From Paenibacillus qinlingensis (GTDB lineage: Bacteria > Bacillota > Bacilli > Paenibacillales > NBRC-103111), in the NCBI RefSeq assembly GCF_013204845.1, contig NZ_JABMKY010000019.1:62001-126000 (forward strand): a stretch of 64,000 bases of DNA, written 5' to 3'. Shown piece by piece: positions 61,801 to 64,000 of this stretch (its first letter is position 1; every line of letters starts with the position of its first letter). Position numbers and translations under genes: made by a program. Under the pieces are notes generated by a model, which ran no database searches, was not told where the DNA came from, and worked only from the letters and a program-made list of their open reading frames with translations.

Positions 61801-62164
61801 ACCGGCTGACGGAGAAGAACCCCCTTATTATCAAGGGATCGCCGCGATAGATTGGGAGGGTGCTTTGGCCCGAGTGGAGGGCAAAGAGAGTATTCTTCTC
61901 GTCATGCTGCAATTGTTCAAGAAAAATTACAGTGACTTCGCAGATCTGCTCTGGGTCCATCACCGCGAGGGCGACTGGGTTGCGGCCAAGAGAGCTGCGC
62001 ATACGTTAATCGGTGTTGCTGGCAGTTTATCCGCAGAAGCGTTGCATGCGGGAGCTGTGAAACTCCAAGCAACAATTCTCCTGAATGAGAATTATGAGGA
62101 CCAAATTGCCGAGATCGCATCGGAGATTGAAAGCATAATCGTTTGTATTCCGGATGAAGCATAA
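58892..62164 (+). CDS. membrane hybrid histidine kinase with two receivers and HPt
   Basis: A 1090-residue multi-step phosphorelay sensor. In order: a membrane sensor of about six helices of the 5TM-LYT type (1-190); two PAS-like domains (about 200-300 and 315-430); HisKA with the phospho-accepting H452 in SHEIRTPLNG; HATPase (NAIKFT, EDSGIGIS, GGTGLGLPIS); a receiver with D744 in LILDMES; a second receiver with D887 in VLMDIHMPVMDG; and an HPt domain with H1037 in AAHTLIGVAGSL. I chose ATG at 58892 behind GGGGTGAG; GTG at 58883 overlaps that site. No separate response regulator is adjacent, so the output partner is elsewhere. Confidence 0.9.
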   Translation: MLRDLLNNFSLVAVFVFISIQIFYSPKLQKAAQWKFQILAGIAHGLFGVMLAYTGVHVSERHILDLKAVAILMATFIGGSVSGFITTVIIIIGRTMIDPAVLFRVSLLGFIIYAGCLLIHYYIRDYWKKWFLLVLCPVSVLFVDMVLIYKLPTELVIPNLVLHLGAGMFVAGLFRYFLRSEELKRQVRHIQQELSDILRFQPGLTFKLKKIQNSLVYTIIDGQLLHQLGIKPDDFFYKDVHAIPSYSKDVAQFLQSKYEEAYRGNQVSYEMDVRGKIIFTTLQPVFDGEEVVEVIGSATDVTEKSLAERRIQESEERNRILVENSQEGILGFTTEGEITSVNQAASLLTQTRAEDMLGLTMTAFLPLYEQELWEQHFQEVLTNGDNVRFEIAIPSAEGQRRDYRVTLSAYHQASGEVKGIVGTIHDFTEASMRHAADQANLAKSHFIAKMSHEIRTPLNGIIGLSQLLGKSPLSEHQKHYLTNITSSSHTLLGIINDVLDFSKVEAGKLEVERTSFNLDELLKELSSICSVLSKSQPIELIFSTPAELPRRLLGDPLRLKQVLLNLCSNAIKFTSAGYVMLHIEFAPRASSGEMMLRFSVEDSGIGISADRLSYIFEPFSQADGSTSREYGGTGLGLPISQHLITLMGGVLQAESIMGSGSRFSFTLPFQIIEHNDPDEWDIGEGNEPYRVLIVEDHPLMRNSLQDTLESFALLVTTVPSWDSLFKQLGEKIDAEEDFQCLILDMESDDMYGLETWGALLASIRRDRTRLICLTSSMGKEELLTLPEDIRPDAVLVKPISRLELYQMLDSMFHPKQESRVSDHGLMSNPSETEEEKGHILLVEDNEINQQVAMELLEERGYRITLATNGQEALDTLDNGEFALVLMDIHMPVMDGVEATKLLRLNPRFRKIPIIGLTANVVKQDQEAYLQIGMNDVLSKPLDVKLLFRVIHKWMEPEKRKERERSFKQPQPADGEEPPYYQGIAAIDWEGALARVEGKESILLVMLQLFKKNYSDFADLLWVHHREGDWVAAKRAAHTLIGVAGSLSAEALHAGAVKLQATILLNENYEDQIAEIASEIESIIVCIPDEA

Positions 62165-62235
62165 GCTTTGGTGAAGGAACTGGGAAATAGTACCTTATGT
62201 AGATTCAATGTGATCCTACACTTGATTCCCACTTC

Positions 62236-62755
62236 ATAGCGTACGCTGTGTCCGTTAGCCGTTTCCCTCACCTGTAGCCCACCAGAACATCAACGCTAAC
62301 GGCTACCACGGCCGTTATTTGTCCAAATGGAGCGCCATTTCTACGCTAACGGCCACCACGGCCGTTATTTGTCCAAAACAGCTGATTCTAGCCCGATTTT
62401 CACTCCAAGTGTACGCTGTGTCCGTTAGCCGTTTCCCTCATGTGTAGCCCACCAGAACATCAACGCTAACGGCCACCACAGCCGTTATTTGTCCAAATGG
62501 AGCGCCCTTTGTGCGCTAACGGCCACCACGGCTGTTATTTCGTCTAAATGGAGCGCCCTTTCTGCGCTAACGGCCACCACGGCCGTTATTTGTCCAAATG
62601 CAGCACCCTTTCTATGCTAACGGCCACCAGTGCCGTTATTTCGTCCAAAACAGCTGATTCTAGCCCGATTTTCACTCCATAGCGTACGCTGTGTCCGTTA
62701 GCGAATCAGGAGCATCGAATTCGGTCAAATAGCGTCGCGTGTGTCCGTTAGCAGC
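62236..62755. repeat. nested intergenic repeats with CTAACGGCC hairpins
   Basis: About six to seven copies of GCTAACGGCCACCACGGCCG then TTATTTGTCCAAA are spaced about 57 bp apart; each can fold (AACGGCC/GGCCGTT). Longer blocks also repeat. TACGCTGTGTCCGTTAGCCG plus about 40 following bases occurs at about 62241 and 62410. CCAAAACAGCTGATTCTAGC plus about 15 bases occurs at about 62375 and 62646. The region 62165-62779 has no gene. Spacers between units are themselves repeated, so it is not CRISPR. Confidence 0.75.
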
Positions 62756-62779
62756 ACCGAACCCCGCCCCGCTCAACAG

Positions 62780-63436
62780 TCACAACTTCAACTGAAAAGT
62801 ACGGTATCGCTGACGTCCTCCAACAACAGTTAAGAGTTGCTTCTCAACTAGTTGATGCAGCACTCGCCTTGCATGTCGATCGGAGAGCCGAAGATGTTCG
62901 GCAATTTCTATCGGTGTAATGGGTCGAAGCAAACGACGAGCAAAACGTACTACTTCTGCTTCTGCCCAATCCAAGCTAGCAGACACATCGGCTGATAGGA
63001 ATCTACCGACGAATGACAGGATAAGTTGTTGGCATTGTTTCGGATCTTCTTTGATGGACAAATAAGCGATAGGCATAAAAGTCCACCCATCAAGGGTTAG
63101 CAAGCTATGTCGCATGCATAAATCTTTAAATCTTTTAACATCAAGATCTCTTGCATGCGATCCAAATCCCTGTATTTCAATTCCTCCTTTTACGCCGCCA
63201 GGCATATAGGCAAGATCCAGATAGCGGTAGCCATTATTGAAATCACGTACCTCCCACTCGGGGTATAAGTGATTGAAATTGCCGATGGCAGGAAACCAAA
63301 TACAACGTAAAAACTCAATTGTTCCGTGGCCCAACCCTTTTTCTAACAATTCAAGCCTTCGATGATTTACGTTCCCAGTCCCAGCGTGCGCAATCATTTC
63401 CTGCATCCATTCGTTATATTTTTCCTCAAATGACAT
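62780..63436 (-). CDS. PD-(D/E)XK-like domain fused to winged helix
   Basis: A 218-residue protein. Residues about 60-145 look like a Vsr/DUF559-type PD-(D/E)XK nuclease core: an Asp in YRYLDLAYMPGGVKGG, then IEIQGFGSHARDLDVKRFKDLCMR (E-x-Q and downstream Arg/Lys), and LTLDGWTFMPIAYL. Residues about 165-215 form a helix-turn-helix (ITPIEIAEHLRLSDRHARRVLHQLVEK) ending in a wing. Such proteins are found alone in Paenibacillaceae genomes and annotated variously. ATG at 63436 follows GAGGAGACTGAG. Nuclease activity, a DNA-binding regulator, or both are possible. Confidence 0.65.
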   Translation of the reverse strand: MSFEEKYNEWMQEMIAHAGTGNVNHRRLELLEKGLGHGTIEFLRCIWFPAIGNFNHLYPEWEVRDFNNGYRYLDLAYMPGGVKGGIEIQGFGSHARDLDVKRFKDLCMRHSLLTLDGWTFMPIAYLSIKEDPKQCQQLILSFVGRFLSADVSASLDWAEAEVVRFARRLLRPITPIEIAEHLRLSDRHARRVLHQLVEKQLLTVVGGRQRYRTFQLKL

Positions 63437-63471
63437 TCATCTCAGTCTCCTCTTCATTGTAAATAAACAAA

Positions 63472-63522
63472 CAAAAACCGTTCCACAGCATAGCTCATAA
63501 TGAGCGTTATGCAATGAAACGG
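63472..63522 (-). terminator. terminator of the minus-strand SDR gene
   Basis: CCGTT at 63478-63482 with AACGG at 63518-63522, and GCATAGCTCAT/ATGAGCGTTATGC pairing inside. On the minus strand it is followed by TTTTTGT. Confidence 0.7.
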
Positions 63523-63596
63523 CGTGTGCTTCACTCCGTATACCTTATTAACATTAGTATAAAAGAAAAGGACCAGTAATACTAGAATAAGTAATC

Positions 63597-64000
63597 CTAA
63601 ACGCCAGAATAGGCCATGAATCCGCCATCTACAGGGATCGTCGTACCCGTAACGAAGCGTGACATGTTGGAATCAGCCAACCACAGCAACGTGCCTAGTA
63701 AATCCTCCGGCTTACCAAAACGGCGCATCGGGGTATGGGCAATGATTTTATGGGACCGGTCCGTCAGACTGCCATCCTCTTTCATCAACAATTTGGCATT
63801 CTGCTCCGTCAAAAAGAATCCAGGTGCAATGGCATTCACACGAATGCCGCTTTCCGCCAAATGAACAGCTAACCATTTCGTAAAGTTATCAATAGCCGCT
63901 TTGGCAGCGCTATAGGCAGGAACTTTCGTCATTGGCGAAGGTGCGCTCATGGATGAGATATTGATCACGGTTGCACCCGTTTTGCCATGCATATGCTTGG
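63597..64000 (-). CDS. short-chain dehydrogenase, C-terminal part (cut by window end)
   Basis: The frame is open through the window end, so the N-terminal cofactor domain lies outside. The visible part of about 134 residues has the SDR active site ([10 protein letters not shown]..., [26 protein letters not shown]) with the Tyr-x-x-x-Lys motif, then [15 protein letters not shown] and the terminal [12 protein letters not shown]. The FFLTEQN segment and insert are typical of SDR-type D-mannonate oxidoreductases of uronate catabolism, which would suit the GH105 and GH2 genes nearby. That assignment is tentative. Confidence 0.85.
   Translation of the reverse strand, partial: KHMHGKTGATVINISSMSAPSPMTKVPAYSAAKAAIDNFTKWLAVHLAESGIRVNAIAPGFFLTEQNAKLLMKEDGSLTDRSHKIIAHTPMRRFGKPEDLLGTLLWLADSNMSRFVTGTTIPVDGGFMAYSGV

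Noticed and set aside
62236-62755. Regularly spaced repeats considered as CRISPR
   Set aside because: The spacers are themselves repeated and unit spacing varies; no cas genes.

Overview
The window looks like chromosome of a spore-forming, Gram-positive Firmicute of the Paenibacillaceae, most likely Paenibacillus or a close relative. The grounds are a three-gene sdhCAB operon of the Bacillus type, strong AGGAGG-type ribosome sites, lipoprotein-dependent ABC importers, S-layer-homology (SLH) anchoring, many AraC and two-component regulators, carbohydrate-active enzymes, and families of short intergenic hairpin repeats. No rRNA, tRNA or CRISPR array was seen.

Layout. 1-3.6 kb: succinate dehydrogenase operon, followed by a 113-bp tandem hairpin repeat and a small minus-strand gene. 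4.3-7.3 kb: a guanidine-I (ykkC class) riboswitch with its terminator platform leads an operon for a NitT/TauT-type ABC importer. 7.6-13.7 kb: a seven-gene minus-strand catabolic operon (isochorismatase-like hydrolase, cupin, amidase, Rieske oxygenase, creatininase-family hydrolase, FAH-family hydrolase, PhyH-type dioxygenase), with a divergent PucR-type regulator and then a LacI regulator. The substrate is unknown; a nitrogen-rich or amide/guanidino compound is an inference. 16.7-17.7 kb: a cation diffusion facilitator under a PerR/Fur-like palindrome.

18-34 kb is an AT-rich accessory island with conflict-system content, flanked by related short repeats and containing broken genes and a probable group II intron 3' remnant. 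It holds two tight operons. The first (19.2-27.0 kb) encodes a WYL-domain regulator, a dynamin-like GTPase, a small two-TM protein, a HerA-like ATPase with a glycine-zipper segment, an LHH-type HNH toxin nuclease and a SMI1/KNR4 (SUKH) immunity protein. The second (27.4-33.5 kb) encodes a small protein, an SNF2-like helicase and an 1141-residue GHKL (sacsin/Hsp90-like) ATPase with a C-terminal zinc-knuckle-like segment. These are the best candidates for an undescribed system: the first joins membrane remodelling, DNA translocation and a toxin/immunity pair in one transcription unit.

34.4-46.5 kb: a STAND-LuxR regulator, three small genes (DUF2269-like, SDR, haem-copper-oxidase-like membrane protein), a 2596-residue SLH-FN3-RHS surface protein, and a 33-residue membrane peptide. 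47-64 kb: carbohydrate and housekeeping accessory genes, namely GH105 with an unknown toroid-like partner, AraC, CorA, a hydroxypyruvate isomerase-like protein, truncated haemoglobin, GH2 beta-glucuronidase with a divergent AraC, CYTH, HAD, a hybrid histidine kinase, a PD-(D/E)XK-like winged-helix protein, and an SDR cut by the window end. A repeated short element with a C-rich tract and terminator (one copy at 18 kb, two in tandem at 53 kb) may be a small-RNA family.
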